Source: Gymnogyps californianus (Eukaryota > Chordata > Aves > Accipitriformes > Cathartidae). Taken from it: 64,000 nt of DNA. The notes under the pieces were generated by a model that saw only the letters and a list, made by a program, of their open reading frames with translations, had not been told where the DNA came from and made no database searches. Of this stretch, positions 1 through 50,066 are shown piece after piece (within the stretch, counting starts at the first letter, position 1; each line of letters opens with the position of its first letter). Location of the stretch: assembly GCF_018139145.2 (NCBI RefSeq), contig NC_059482.1:23025332-23089331 (forward strand). Reading direction: 5' to 3'. Both the position numbers and the translations under genes were made by a program.

Positions 1-37797
<37,797 letters not shown>

Positions 37798-38345
37798 CCA
37801 CCAGAGCAAGATGGAGTTGACATCGTTGAGTGCTGCCCTTCACCCTCCGTTGCTGCCACTCTACACCACCACCTCGTTCGATAGCCTGACCTCCCTGCCA
37901 CCAACACCCCCTCTAGCACACACACACCCACACACTGCCTGTGAAAGGACTGAGTGAGTCCCTCACTGTGTGGCTATTCCTGACCCCAGGAACGACTGGC
38001 AGATCTTACCTGTCTCCTTGCCATTGCTGCGGCTCCAGCGGCACTCAGTATTTCGCTGGTTATTCTAATGTAGCGCCTTCCGATGTAGGGATTTCTCTTT
38101 ATTTTGATTTGAGTTGTTTCTCATGGATCCACCAATATTTTATCTGGAGAGTTTTGCTGAGCTGGTTTCTGCTGATTTACTGAGGAAGCTCATCAAGTTG
38201 GTGACAGCTTGTTCTTTTCTGCCCTTCTCCCTCCATCGTGCACATACAGCATCATCTTCTGTGCTAGTTATCTGAACTCTTCTCGCAGTGGCAGTTCAGA
38301 GGGATTTTTTTTTATTTTATTCGAATCCTGTTTATTAAAAAGGTC
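37798..38345 (+). other. RANBP10: RANBP10 3' UTR (proximal end inferred)
   Basis: The sequence after the stop has no exon signals. An ATTAAA hexamer lies at 38334-38339, a plausible proximal poly(A) signal. A longer UTR is possible because no AATAAA stands nearby. Confidence 0.5.
38334..38339 (+). terminator. Candidate poly(A) signal of RANBP10 (ATTAAA)
   Basis: ATTAAA about 540 nt after the stop codon. The downstream GT-rich part is weak, so the assignment is tentative. Confidence 0.35.
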
Positions 38346-41300
38346 TCTTCCACCTCCACAAGCTCATTGATGTATTTATTGCCCACAGACTCGGTCCCAG
38401 CCATACACATCATACAACCCCGCAGGAGACCTGGTGAGGTAGGTCCTGTCACGCACTAATGATGGGAGTTGGAGGAGCTTGGTCCTTCATGGTGCATGCC
38501 GCTCTTAGCACAAGGCTCTCAAACGCTTGTCTTTGTGAGTGGGACGAGTAGAAAACTTGACATTGCCTATGTTAGCGGCTGCACTGTAGAAGCATCTCAC
38601 AGCCCTGAGAAATAGGTGCATCCAGCTCTCACAGCAGTTAGAGGGACAGGACCGACAAATATGAGGTCGTCTACCACTGTATTGGTAGAAGCAGGTCATG
38701 TTAGCCTGCAAGAAACACCCATGGGTGCTGCCCGGTTGGGCTGTCAGTTTTTGTGTTAAATCACAAATCCCCCTTTTTCTCCATCTAGGAGGGCTCTGTC
38801 ACTAAGGCTCAAAAATAATAGTATTTACTGACCCCTCCACCTAACACTGATCTAAATGAGCACTTCGAAATTTTGGAAGTGTCTTGAGAACATCAGTGTG
38901 AACTGTGCTCACCCTTGCAGGTTGCACGTGCCAAGATCAGGTTGCGGGTTAGGGTCAGTACTAACTTTGTAAGGTCTGAGCCGGTCAGAAGGGAGCAGTA
39001 GTGTTTCTTTAAGGATTACTAAGAACATTATTTTACTTTCAGGCCCAAAAGTGGCCAGCAAAGGATCTGTGGATGAGTAACCTCCAAGTAAGATGGACTA
39101 ATGTGTCCCTGCTGCGGTATGTATCAGGCCCAGGGACTCAAGTGCTGCTAAGCTTTTGGCGTTCAAACCATCTGCCTATAAGTGTTTCTGAGCGTGTACT
39201 TTTAACTGGTGAGGCTGTGTAGCGGGACCGCATGCTTTGCATCCTCTGGTGTACCGTTAGGAGACTTCAGGTTCAGTCTGGCTGCACGGGAGGAATTATA
39301 ATTCTGCACCAAATGAATTTTAGGTCAGTAGCTCTGAGGAGGGCTCAGGGGAGCTCAGACCCAACGTGTATTTTACTGCTGTTTGTGAATTTTTTTCTTT
39401 TTTTTTGGAAGGGTCAATGAAAGATGAATAGATTGTGATGAAGTTTGCCCTTAAAATGGAGGTTAGCCTGTGCCAAGGCTTCAAGCAGCAAGAGAGCTTG
39501 TGTGCCACTGAAGAAAGGAAGATGGTGTGTGACCTCTGTGCAGTAGCCCAGAGCTTTAAGGATTTTTTGCATTTGCAGGCTTGATTTGCAGCTGGAACGT
39601 GAGGTCTGAAATCAAGGCAGAGCAGGGGGGCAGGTGTCCCTTGCGCTGCAGAAGACGACTGTGGCAGTGAACGTGCAGGTGGCTTTGGAGCTGGTTGGCA
39701 ACGCGTGTCGTTACCTTTTGGTGAAGGTACACAATGTGTAGAGGCGGTGCTGGAGCCATGGTGGCCTAAGAAAACGGGCAACACGAGGTTTAGAGATGGA
39801 GGAGATATTTTTATTAGGTCAACTCATGTCGTTGAAAAAAGCAGAGGGAGCTCTGCGTACCAAAGCCTTTCTTCTAGGCAGACAGCAGCAGAGGACTGCA
39901 CTAAGCAGAAGTATTTAACTTGCAAATCTGGGGCTTCTGTTTCAGTTCTGGGGAACAGCGCACGTGCCTGAAAGCTCATCTGTTGATTTTCAACTCTGCT
40001 CGTTATCCTAGTGACGGATATTACCCCAGCCTGCAGTCCTTACCTTGCTGCAACTGCAGAGACACTTTAACTCGGTGGGCAGGCTTCCTTTCTGAAGCCT
40101 CTGGTGCTGGACTTGCCAGGCTGCCCGGCCTAACCCATCGTGCCCCGGTGCCGCTGCTGAACCTGAGGCAGCATCTGAACTTGGCCTGGTGAGAGGTTCT
40201 TCTGCAGGCTCTCCATTTCTTAGGCCCAGGCTTATGGCACACTGATGGGCTGGTTGTGGGTGCTTAGGTTGGAAATACTCTAGTACCTGGCTTTGCCTTT
40301 CACATTTGACGACTTCCTCTGCTGTTGGTCACCATTTAGCTTGCTGCTGTCTGGCTGCAGTCAGACCTCTCTCCTCTTTGTAGCAACACCATCTTTATCT
40401 CTTTCTGAGTTTTTTTTGTTCCTTCTCTTTGTGGTTCCTTTAAGCCAAGTCTCTTTGTCGTGTGTCGTATTAATACCCGACTTGGTCTCTCAGCAAAGCT
40501 GTGCTGACTATCCTAGAGCACTTTTTTTTGTTTTCGTTTCCCTTTCGCTACAAAAAAACCAAGAGATGCTCCTAGATACCTGGTTATTCTGGTGCCAAGA
40601 AATGTGTGATGGGATGGTGTCTCTGGCTTCTCATGGAGACCCTCCCTGGGCTAGAAACCATCTTGCTGTTGCGTCACGGTTAGTGCTGAGAGGCCGCACT
40701 CTTAATGATGATTAATTGTGAGTCGCTCTCTCTGCCGCTGACGATGTGCATCACATAGTGGCAGTAGCTCCCTGTAGACTAGACAGCAGTGATGCTTTCC
40801 GCTTCTTGGCACTCAAAGCAATAGTGCTAGCTTGAGTTGTTTTTCCCTTTCCACTTGACCCAGTTCCTAACTGGCCTCACAGCTGTAACCAACACCCATC
40901 GCTGCCGCCAGCTTCTCGCCAGCTCTTGTACCTGATGTCCTGATGCTGGTTTTTGGGGAGTGCAAACATTTTTCTGCTGCGACATAATCTGTCCCATACC
41001 TGTTGCTTGGTTGTTTTTTTTTTTATTTCAAGTGTTCTTGCGATTTCACTAGCGGTTTCTGCTTGTTGTGCTCAGATTTTGACTAACATGGTCATGACTC
41101 AGTGCGGGGAAGAGAAATGTGTTTGTGGTGTGTGGTGGGGGTATAGGCTTCAGCCTACCACTGATTCCTAGATGAGATTTCTGACTTGGTTTTGCCAGGT
41201 TATTTTTCAAAGCCTCTTGGTCTTTTGAGCGTCCCTGGCTGCTCCTTGATGGTTCATGTCAGCTGAGACTTAGTTTGAATTGTTGCGGTCATTTTAAAAA

Positions 41301-44300
41301 ACAAACAGAACTAAACCGAATTGAGGTCTTTAACTTTGAATGTGGTTGTACACCTAACCAGAGGCTACGTGCAGTTTAAAAATTACTTCTATAAAAGTGA
41401 CTTGGGATTTGTTTTTCCAAGTGCCTCGTGCTTTGCTCAGAAACAGATGAACTAAGAACACCCCAGCTGAGACTCTGCTTCATCTGGGCAGTCCCTCACA
41501 GTGTGACTTCTCCCAGGAGTCCTTCAGTAACGCCATGTAAATGATTGTGTAGCCGGTGGTAGAAGCTGCTGGCTTCCCGTTTCTTGGTGAGGGTGACAAG
41601 GTCTCAGCTATGGCCCTGCGTTATAATGCTGATAGCCTTGGATATAGGACTTCCATCACGTGAGGTTGACACGTAGGTTGCTCTCTGCTGGGCTGACTTC
41701 AGCTCCTAGAAGAAGGTTTTCCAAACCACAGGCAGACACTGCTCACAGGCAACGTTTCTCGCCGTGCAGCCCCAAGAGAGGCTGTCTGGCTGTGGCGTCC
41801 TGCCCGGGACGTGTGAAATGCTGCAGCTATAACAACTAAACCTCTTCCAGCTCTGCCGTGTCTGCACGCTCGGGGGGTCTCTGCTCTCCACCGAGCAGTC
41901 CAGAGTCACCACCAAAGAGCTGTAATCTACAGAGTGGCAAGCCCACTCCAGCTATCTACTCTGGACACCAGCCGCTCCACTTGCCTTCCTCAAACTCGGC
42001 ATTGCAGCAAGGGCCTCTCAGAAGGATAACATTTCACAGGGACCTGGTGAAAACCTGTTTTTGAGGGTGGTGAACTGCAGCCCTGCACATCATGGGCTTT
42101 GGTTTTGAGCCTAATGCCCTGCCTATTAAGTGGCCCTTTGGGAGCAACATTTTGGGAACTCCAGACCTGGAGCCTTGGTTGAAGTGTCCTTCACGGGTTC
42201 TGTGGAGAGAGCTTCGTGGAGCTGAATTACATCACCAGGCTTTTCTCCCCGCGGGCCAGGGTTCGTGCTGTCCCCACAAGCAGTGAGTGAGAGCAGTCAC
42301 ATCAACAGTAACGTGGGAGAACTTCGGAGTGAGATGAAGGATCGATTTGGGAGTTGGAGGCATTGGAGTAGCTGGAATAAGTGTTTCTGAGAGGTGTATC
42401 CACCTCATACACCTTGTACTCCAGCCTGTGACCAGCTTAGTGGCCTCTGCTGGATGCATTCCCGTTTGTGGACATCTCTCCTGTACCAGGGGAGCCAAAT
42501 CTTGTTCCTCTTGGTTCCTCTTGGAACCATCTTGTTCCAGATGATTCCTCTTGCTGCTCCATGATCCTATCCTAGCAGGTGTTCAACAAAAGCTGATTCA
42601 AGACTTACAGGGTTGAGTGAGCTCTCAGTCAATCTCCTGTGAGCAGGGAGGGCAGCAGTCTGTTTCCCATGCATCCTTAGATGTGCTCTCAGAGCCAGCT
42701 TGTTTTGGGAAAACTTCTTACTGCTACCAGGTCTCCCTTCTTGCTCCTTTGCCTCCCACAATCCCAGTGTTCTTCTACCTGTGTGACCACCAGAAGTGTT
42801 ACCAGAGCTGCTTTGAGAGCAGGGTCAGCTCTTTGGCTCGTGCCAACAACGCGTTTGTCGAGCATAGGCACGGCAACTCCAACTGCTCTTCCTGGGCTTG
42901 CTTCTGCTGCGCTGGCCTAAAGGGGCAGAGCTGCGCGCGACGATCCCTTTTTGTCCCCGTACAGGATCCCGCCGGCCTGCTGCTGGGCTGGCTGTAGCAC
43001 TTCTGCCGTTCTTTTGGAGTCTGGTTAGAAACTGAGCCTTTGCGTGGGGCCAGCAGAGTGGAGAGGGACCTCCAAAGCGAAGCACCGGCTACGCGGCATC
43101 CAGCTGTTGGGGTGAGGTTGTCCAGTGGCTGCTCTCCCTCCCCTCCAGCCCCCCCCCCATGTGTACCAGAGCTGTAGCTCGTTGCTTTGGGACACGTGGA
43201 AGATGTGTGGTTATCGGTGCTATAGCTTGTTTCTGTTTCCAACATCCTGGTGGTGCTGGCTGTGCTGCTGCCGGCCTGGTTCGGACAACAGGAGATGCAG
43301 CTGTGGCTGGCGTGGAGAATGGGCCCCTTCGGGAGTATCGTTCCTCGTGGCTGCGTACGCCTAGGATTTTCCCATCTGCTTCCTTATGCCTTTTGGTTTT
43401 TTACAGTGACATCTCAGCCTGTCCTCAAGCTGTGTCCTTATTTTTCACGTAGTCTTATTAAGGCATCTTTACCATTCTTTAAATAGCTTTGTTCTTGAGG
43501 CTCCCTTGAACAGCTGGGACAACCAGAGCTGGTGTAACTAGCTCTGGGGATTGAATTTATCATTTTCCTCCTTAGGCATCAGGGATGACGAACCGTCTCC
43601 TTCTCCAGCAAAGCAAACCTTGTTGGATTGCTGTGATGCTGCTGTGCTTTGGTACCTGTCTTTCTTAATACTCACATTGCACGTGTTGCTTAGATGCAAG
43701 TTTCAGAGTTCCTTCTGCCGTCATGGAGTGGATTGAGAAGGTGAACCGTGGTAGCCAGGCTCTATAGCAGTGTGTGAATGCCACGAAGCTGCATGGTGCA
43801 CAATACGGTATCGGGAAGTTCTTTCCATGAAGAAGCAGTGCGCGGACTTCAACTGCCCCACAGGGCAGCAGGCGGAGAGGTCCGTCACGCTTCAGTCCTG
43901 GGCGCAGCGAGGCCCCGTGGAGCTGGTCAGAGCGTGAGAGAAGGAACACGTTCCTTGAAATGGCAGTCCTGGTCCGCCCGGGAGTCCTCTTTGCAGAAGG
44001 AGCAACTTCCTTCAAACCCTGCCCGTGTTAGAGCAGCCTGAGTGGTGGATCCGGAGGTCTCTTGTAGAGAGGTGGTGTTGGGACTGCAGCTGAACATCTC
44101 CATCCCTAGGCGTTTCTGCAGAAGGCCTGGGGGGGGGACACACAAGAGGGGACATGTGCTGTGTGCTGCTGGGACCCTTCTGCCCCAGAAGAACGAGCGA
44201 TGGAGGGAACTGCAGTCCAGCAGCTCTTGCTCAGAGCCAAAAGCTGGCTGTGAGCCATGTCCCGTCTGCTGTGTAGGTCAGAGAGCTGGAGGAGGTGTTG

Positions 44301-45574
44301 GTGGGGTGAGCGTGGAGGGAGCTACAGCAGATTTGAGGAGGAAAGGGGAGCGGTTGAGAGCCTGGAGGCCTCTTCCAGAGGAAGCACTAGCTGCTCTCCA
44401 CCATCCTTCCCTGCATCAAGAGGTAGCAGGTGATGGATGAGTGAACGTGGCATGTCTGTCCCTCTCCCTGCGTCCCACACCAGAGCTCAGAGCCTGCAGC
44501 CTTGAGTTGTAGCAGTGCCCAGCACGCCGAGGGTTCATCCAGGCTTGAGGAGCACATGTCCTGCCAGCTGTTTTATTTCCAAAAAGAGAGGCTTAACTCT
44601 CTCCTGCTCGCAGAAAGCCGAGTCCCGTGTGGGATTTACACTCACATCGCCGCAGAAACATTCCTGGAGGCCATGCAGACCTCTGCTCCTTGTTGAACTT
44701 CCTCTGGCCAGGCAGACGCCTTTTCTCTGGTCACTCCACGTGGGTCCAGGCACGTGCTCTGACCCCTTTGCTGGGCAGGGCTTTAGCTGCATCCTTCCTC
44801 CGGGAGGGAACACAGGGGGATTTTGCAGGCTGGGCTTCTCACAGGCTCAAACTCGGAGAAAGGAGAAGCAGCAGCGGCTCTGGGGATAATCAGGATTTTA
44901 AAGAAAATTTTAAAAATGCAAGTGTGGTGACTCTTCCAGACCAAGGACTCCGCACAGGCGTTTGATTGGGATTGTCTCTCTCGGTCCTACCTGTGCACGC
45001 TCTTCACGGCTCTCCAGGCAGGGGAGGCAGGAGGAGGCAGCCGGGACCTGAAGCTCTTGCAGGCGACCTGTTCGGCGATGCGAGCCCCAGGACCTGCCCA
45101 CCACGCAGTTAACTCTCTTCTGCTGGTTGCTCAAAACTCAGGTATGAAATGCTCAGCCGGAGCATGGGGTGCGAGGTCTTTGCAGGTTTCCAACCAGCCC
45201 TGGAGGAACGGCCACCGCTGGGCTGCGACGGAGCAGATCTCCCTCTGCCGCCCCAGACTTCTCGTCGCCTTTGGAGAGCGGGGGTTTTCTCCTCTTCGGT
45301 ACAACATTGGCTAAATGGACATTACACAAATTGTGCACATTGGTTCAGTCTAAGCTTAGTATTTGTGAATTAAGTTATCTGACGCTTCGCATGAAAACTT
45401 CAAAAAGGGGAGGGGGGGGATTTTAACTGAGAAAAAGCCTATGAAAATATACTGGAAATATGGTAAAGAAATCGACGTTCTGCTGTATATTGACAGAATT
45501 ATTTTTATTAAAATACACATCCATGTGCAAGAGCTAGCGTGGAGCCGTGTGCTTTGTCAGTCTCTGCTCGCTGG

Positions 45575-45760
45575 GGAAGGCGAGCGGCGGAGCCGGCGCG
45601 GGCGGCAGCTTCTGTCCCCTCCGACACGGGATGGGGTCCGGCCCTGCCGGAGCGGGGCTGCCTGCCCGCGGGCAGCCGTCGGGCAGGACGGTGGGGTGCT
45701 TAGCTCAGCAGTGCCCCACGGCTCGGGGGGCATCAGCCCTGGGACCGACCGCTCGGTGGA
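45575..45760. promoter_or_regulatory. Short CpG-rich patch
   Basis: The stretch with gcgagcggcggagccggcgc and following CpGs is clearly richer in CG dinucleotides than its surroundings, immediately after AT-rich sequence ending near 45540. It is short for a CpG island and no first exon is seen beside it. Confidence 0.4.
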
Positions 45761-47517
45761 AGGAGCTGAGCTCTGCCCAACAAGGATGAGCTGGCTCCAG
45801 GATGAGTTTTCCCCGTCCAGGGGTGAGCAGACGGCAGCAGAAGCGTGTCCCTGTCATCACGCAGGTCCCTTGGCGGTCGGGGCAGGCTCTTGGCTCGGGC
45901 ATTGCTGCCTCATGTACAATTATTAGAGGGAAACAAGCAATTCTCGCCCTCCCCAGCTTTGATAACAGGTATTTACGGGGCGGGTCGTGATGCAGCAGCT
46001 GCTGACACCTATTTATATTTCTGCTATAAGGTTTTCTTGGCAAAACAGAAAGCACGTGATGGCCGTTCTCCAAAACTTTCTACAAAATTGCTTCTCCCAC
46101 AGTTGCTAAGCCCTGCCAGAAATAACGGACAAGGGGCGCTTCCAGCACACGCTTGTGGTCGAACCCCTAGGGCAGACCCTGGAAATGATTCATTGGTGCC
46201 TTTTTGTCGTGGACCACCTCGTGCATCTTGGGTCCTGACGCCACGCGTTCCGTAACGTTCCCACCTGGCAGCATCTCACTCGTCGGCTCATGTGAGTGAT
46301 CCCTGAGCAGGAGGTCCCTGGGGTCTGGATGAGTCCTGAACGTCACCGCAACTCCATTCCCTATCGCCCAAAACAGGCTGTCAGGGTGGTAAAACCCTCA
46401 GGAATAATGTTGGCGTGCCCAGTGGAATGTCATTTTATTTTGTTAACGAAGGGATAGAGACTAGCAAAACCATAATGATTTTTTTTTTTCATCAGGGGCT
46501 GCTCTGTAATACGGGCAGACGGCGTTTGTCCCGCCTTACCGTCACCGCCTTTCTCATAGAGGGTGCGATGTGTCATCCCCATAAAATTCCTAGATGATCT
46601 GCTGGCCTTCCTCACCTCAGGGTGGCAATAGCATCTTGTAACACCTTTCACATCTTGTTCAACACCGCTCTTTTTGCAGGTCAAAAATTTCCGGATTAGC
46701 TGCGTGCCATGGCAAGAAGTGCTTTTTCTCCTTGAGCATCATGTTGTCCACTGGTAGTATCCTGGTTGTGGGCCTACATAATTTTGGTTTTCAGTGGTGT
46801 TTTGCAAAAATAAATGGGGGAAATAATCTTTGTAACCCTCAAATTCGAATGATTGGGGAAGGCTGCTTAGTTTCATAAGTAAAGTGTCTAAAGAGTTTAG
46901 GAAATACAGACCGGGGGTGTCTGTACACAAGCTTACCACCTTGCACGGCTACTTGCACATCCGTTTTTTCTTTCAGAAGACAACGTGGCCATCATAGCCC
47001 TCGGTGTTACGTGCTGTGAAGGTGCAACCCTGAAACTTGGTGTCTATAAACAGCCAAGCACAATCCACGAGACGTTTGTCCCCCAAAATCTTGTTCTGCT
47101 TCAGCTTTCTTTTCCACCACTGCTTCATCCCATGGTGCTCATGATTCATGGGCAAAAGCGTCATTTGGGATGGTTTTTCCTGTCCCCTGCCTACATTCAG
47201 TATCCTAGGAAGTGCAGCCCTGCCCTGGTTTCTCATCCTGAGCATGAAACACTGATGAAGCTTTAGGTTGAGGATCGGTCCGTGGCACGCACCACGTTTC
47301 TTGCCTTCGCCTTTCTGAGGTTTTCCCATGTACGCTTTGCAGCTCTCACGTGAAATGATGGACCATCAGCCTGGTGTTAACAGCCGGGGTCCCGTGCTGC
47401 TCCCACCCCTCCCCGGCCCTGCAGAGGATCGGCAGCCGGGACACCTCTTCTCCTGCCCAGCTGAAGGGGTCATGCCCTCACCCTCCTGGCACTGCGGACA
47501 TTGCTTTTCATCTCCCT

Positions 47518-47672
47518 CACTTATTTTGCAGTGGCCGCCAGCATATTTGGAACCTGACAAGGTATTAAGGGTTTGACAGATCGGTATCTTCTCCCTGAAC
47601 CCTCCACTCCTGACCACCTCATTTTGGAGTGCCTGCAAAGCCCATGGGGCTGAGAGCATGCTGTAAGGACAT
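47518..47672 (+). repeat. Unclassified dispersed repeat, copy 2
   Basis: Shares the ordered blocks cagtggccgccagcatattt, gtatcttctccctgaa, attttggagtgcctgcaa and agcatgctgtaagga with the copy at 29400-29570. Family not recognised. Confidence 0.65.
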
Positions 47673-47679
47673 ATAGCCT

Positions 47680-47735
47680 TACCTATGGGTAAGGGTAACC
47701 TCACCTATGGGTCCTTGACCTATGGGTCAAGACCT
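47680..47735 (+). repeat. Short tandem acctatgggt block
   Basis: The decamer acctatgggt appears three times with short gaps, the last two separated by ccttg. It follows directly on the dispersed repeat and may be part of its tail. Confidence 0.7.
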
Positions 47736-47919
47736 GGCGCCACTATCACAGTTCCCAAGGAAACTGGGCCGTGACCAGGCACGGTTTGCTCCAAGCCTGG
47801 AGAAACACGTGCCCGTGGCGAAGGGGCTTTTCGGTCACATAATGCCCTGGGCTTGCAGGATCTGCTCCTTGGGCTGAAGAATCAGGAAAAATTCAAAAAG
47901 CGACTTGTGGCAATGAGTC

Positions 47920-47925
47920 TTTATT
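47920..47925 (-). terminator. Poly(A) signal of CCL-A
   Basis: AATAAA on the minus strand (plus strand tttatt), about 240 nt after the CCL-A stop codon. The distance is typical for a short chemokine 3' UTR. Confidence 0.75.
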
Positions 47926-48166
47926 ATAAGTATTTGCTCTACCAGGCACATTCTGGCAGGGCAGTGACAGCGGGAGGGACTTGGTGGCCGGCTGGTCCAT
48001 GCCGCTGTGACACCCGGTCCCGCCGGGGTACGGGCTGGCTCCACCTGCAGCGACGGCGCCCATCACCATGAGACCCTTTGGAGAAGTGCTGCCAGCGCTG
48101 TCTGCTCCCTCCAGAGATGGGAGGACTGGATGGGCGAGTCGAATGGTGGACGGCAGAAGAAGGATT

Positions 48167-48257
48167 TCATTTTTTCCTTCGAAGCTTTTCCATGGCTCTC
48201 TTCACCCAGGGCTTCTTGGGGTCGGCGCAGACCTCGACACCGTTGGCAGCCACAATC
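48167..48257 (-). CDS. CCL-A exon 3
   Basis: Acceptor: on the minus strand cttgctgcag precedes the exon. It encodes IVAANGVEVCADPKKPWVKR and AMEKLRRKK then TGA. It carries the fourth cysteine and the C-terminal helix. The valine before it is split GT|G with exon 2. It is 91 nt. Confidence 0.94.
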
Positions 48258-49480
48258 CTGCAGCAAGGAAGTGAGGAAAGAGAGTGAAAACATGAACCGT
48301 GAGCCGTTCCCTTCCCATGCACTACTTCTCCCCTCCCTGTGTGCAGCCCCACCCTGGATGGAGGCTTGGAGCCATCTCCAGCAGCGCGTGCCCTCCTCGG
48401 GCTGACGGTGCATGTCTGAGTCTTCCCAGACCACTGGCATTAGCAGAAAGCACCAAAACCTACTTTTTTTCCCCCGCTGCCCACCCCACAGAGCTACTTC
48501 CCTACCACAGCCCCCCCCCAAGCACGTGCTCCCGGCTGGGAGCGGGCTGTCTGCGGGGCAGGACGGGATGGGGGGAGCTGCTCTAGTTCCCAACCGTGAC
48601 GCCGTGCCGGGGGTGGGAGGCAAACCCCAAGGGTACTCACACAACTGCAGGCAAGGAGCAGTCGCTGGACGTCATATAGAAACTCTCTACGTATCGGACG
48701 GGTTTCCGTGCGTAGTCGAAGCAGCATTCGGTGGGCGTGAAGTGGGCTGTGAAGGGAAGAGAGAGATGATGTGAGCGCCCTTGGCAGCATTTTGCAACTA
48801 ATTGCATCGCCAGACAATGACACCGCGGGATATCGAACGCGGGACGGAGGCCGTGGAGCTTCTCAGCAGCTCCCACAGCATCTCACGGCAGGGGTTCCTT
48901 TCCCTTCCTGGCAGCAAGCACAGGACTGGGAAACGTGGACAGCGGTGGGGAGGGGAACGGCGTGGGACCCGGCACCCCACAGCCCGCATTGCTGCAGCTG
49001 CCAAAGTGCATGGTGACGTTGGGGTGCTTGGTCTGGGGACGAGGTTTTGGGGGTTTCCAAGGCGGGGGCACAACTTGCGAGGTGTTTTGGGAGGCTCCAA
49101 ACACCTGCACGTGCTCCCCGCCTCCAACTGCTTGCTCACCCAGCTGAGACCCGGGCAACGGCTGCCAGAGTCTCCTCCAAGCTCCTGCAAGCATCTCCCC
49201 AGGGCCGGCTTCGCTGAAGCCACCCAGCACCCTCTCCATCCTTCCCTGCACCCTGGGACGTGCCGCCCTGCCCCGACCAGGGGGTTGCTCCTCCTGCCCA
49301 GCAGGACTCTCCCCGCTCCCCGCTGGGGTTTCTTGCCTGATCTCCCCAACGTGACGTCCCCAGTGGGGTCCCCCCAGCCCCGACCTGCAGCGGTGGCCCA
49401 CAAGGTGCCTTACCTGCGGCGCGGTGCAGGGAGAAGGTGAGGAGCAGCACGAGCAGCAGGATCATCCTTGCAGCGAGCAT
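48167..49480 (-). CDS. CC chemokine CCL-A (CCL17/CCL22-like), complete, three exons
   Basis: Gene span on the minus strand; exons are listed below. The product is 87 residues: a 22-23-residue signal peptide (MLAARMILLLVLLLTFSLHR), then a mature chemokine with the adjacent CC pair in TPTECCFDYARKPVRYVES, the third cysteine in SSDCSLPAVV and the fourth in VEVCADPKKPWVKRAMEK, ending in basic LRRKK. This gives the four cysteines of a CC chemokine. The CADPKKPWVK motif is nearest to CCL22 and CCL17, but a one-to-one name cannot be settled here. Known role of the group: secreted ligands for CCR4, attracting T cells. The basic tail should bind glycosaminoglycans (inference). The promoter resembles that of CCL-B. 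Confidence 0.93.
48258..48640 (-). other. CCL-A intron 2
   Basis: It has a gtgagt donor and a cag acceptor and is 383 nt. It shows no clear similarity to CCL-B intron 2, although that intron happens to be 383 nt as well. Confidence 0.85.
48641..48746 (-). CDS. CCL-A exon 2
   Basis: Preceded on the minus strand by ctcttcccttcacag and followed by gtgagtaccc. It encodes HFTPTECCFDYARKPVRYVE and then SFYMTSSDCSLPAV, containing cysteines one to three. Both end codons are split. It is 106 nt. Confidence 0.95.
48747..49413 (-). other. CCL-A intron 1
   Basis: It is 667 nt. The exon-1-side part (about 49195-49413) is strikingly similar to the matching part of CCL-B intron 1, while the rest is not. 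Confidence 0.85.
49414..49480 (-). CDS. CCL-A exon 1 (signal peptide)
   Basis: The ATG at 49480 starts MLAARMILLLVLLLTFSLHR and AA; the donor is gtaaggcacc. The start was chosen because it is the first ATG after the TATA-like site and gives a full hydrophobic signal peptide, and the same MLAAR start occurs in CCL-B. Confidence 0.94.
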
Positions 49481-49559
49481 GGTGGCTGCGTGAGGGCTCT
49501 TCCTCCGTCCTTTGTGCCGCCCTGCCCGGTGTCTGTGGCTTTGGCTCTCTCCGCGCTGT

Positions 49560-49568
49560 AATTTATCC
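49560..49568 (-). promoter_or_regulatory. TATA-like box of CCL-A
   Basis: The minus strand reads GGATAAATT, about 80 nt upstream of the ATG. The same core, aatttatcc on the plus strand, occurs in the same position in front of CCL-B. Confidence 0.65.
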
Positions 49569-49640
49569 TCTGCATGCCACCCACTTCAACCGCTTTTCCA
49601 AAAATTTTGGACGTGTTCTGAGAAGGCTCTTCCAGGATGA

Positions 49641-49650
49641 GGGGATTTCT
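49641..49650. promoter_or_regulatory. Imperfect NF-kB-like site of CCL-A
   Basis: The sequence GGGGATTTCT differs by one base from the kappa-B consensus. It lies about 75 nt upstream of the TATA-like box. CCL-B has a perfect site at a comparable position. Confidence 0.4.
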
Positions 49651-50025
49651 TGTTGTTTATTTTGGGGGGCACGGCCAGCGGTGAGTGGAAGAGGCTGAGG
49701 AGTGGGGCAGCCACTTCTGCTTTCTGCGGAAGAGCCGTGAGGCTGCCAGGGGCTTCCAGGAGGCTTTGGGGGAACCGAAATTTACCCAGGAAAGCGGATT
49801 AAAACCAACTTCCTGTGAAGGCAAGACAGCAAGTCTAATGCTTGCCTGTTTATTTCTAACAGGAGAGACAACCCAAAATCTCTGAGCAGGAACAGGTCAT
49901 TGATGGGTTTAGCTGGTTCGCCTGAGTCGTCAAAGGCAAGTGATTAACGAGTCCCCTCCAAACTGGCCTCCCCAACCACCCTGGCCATACCAAGGGCACT
50001 GGGTTAGGCAGTGAAGCACTTAGCG

Positions 50026-50066
50026 TGGGATGGGATGGGATGGGATGGGATGGGATGGGATGGGAT
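50026..50066 (+). repeat. Microsatellite (TGGGA)8
   Basis: Eight uninterrupted copies of TGGGA followed by a T. A pure pentamer array of this length is likely to vary in length between individuals. Confidence 0.97.

Larger units (their letters stand above)
38346..47900. other. Intergenic region without a supported gene
   Basis: About 9.5 kb between RANBP10 and the first chemokine gene. I found no exon with a recognisable domain and no RNA gene. Notable pieces are a candidate distal ATTAAA near 45508, a CpG-rich patch (45575-45760), a second copy of the dispersed repeat (47518-47672), and a short tandem acctatgggt block (47680-47735). Confidence 0.6.

Noticed and set aside
40293..40715. 140-codon hydrophobic frame (possible membrane protein)
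   Set aside because: Composition reflects T-rich sequence; no start context, no conserved motif and no splice partners.
48798..49440. Overlapping 200-codon frames on both strands near CCL-A
   Set aside because: They lie in intron 1 and exon 1 of CCL-A and come from GC-rich composition; the spliced chemokine explains the region.
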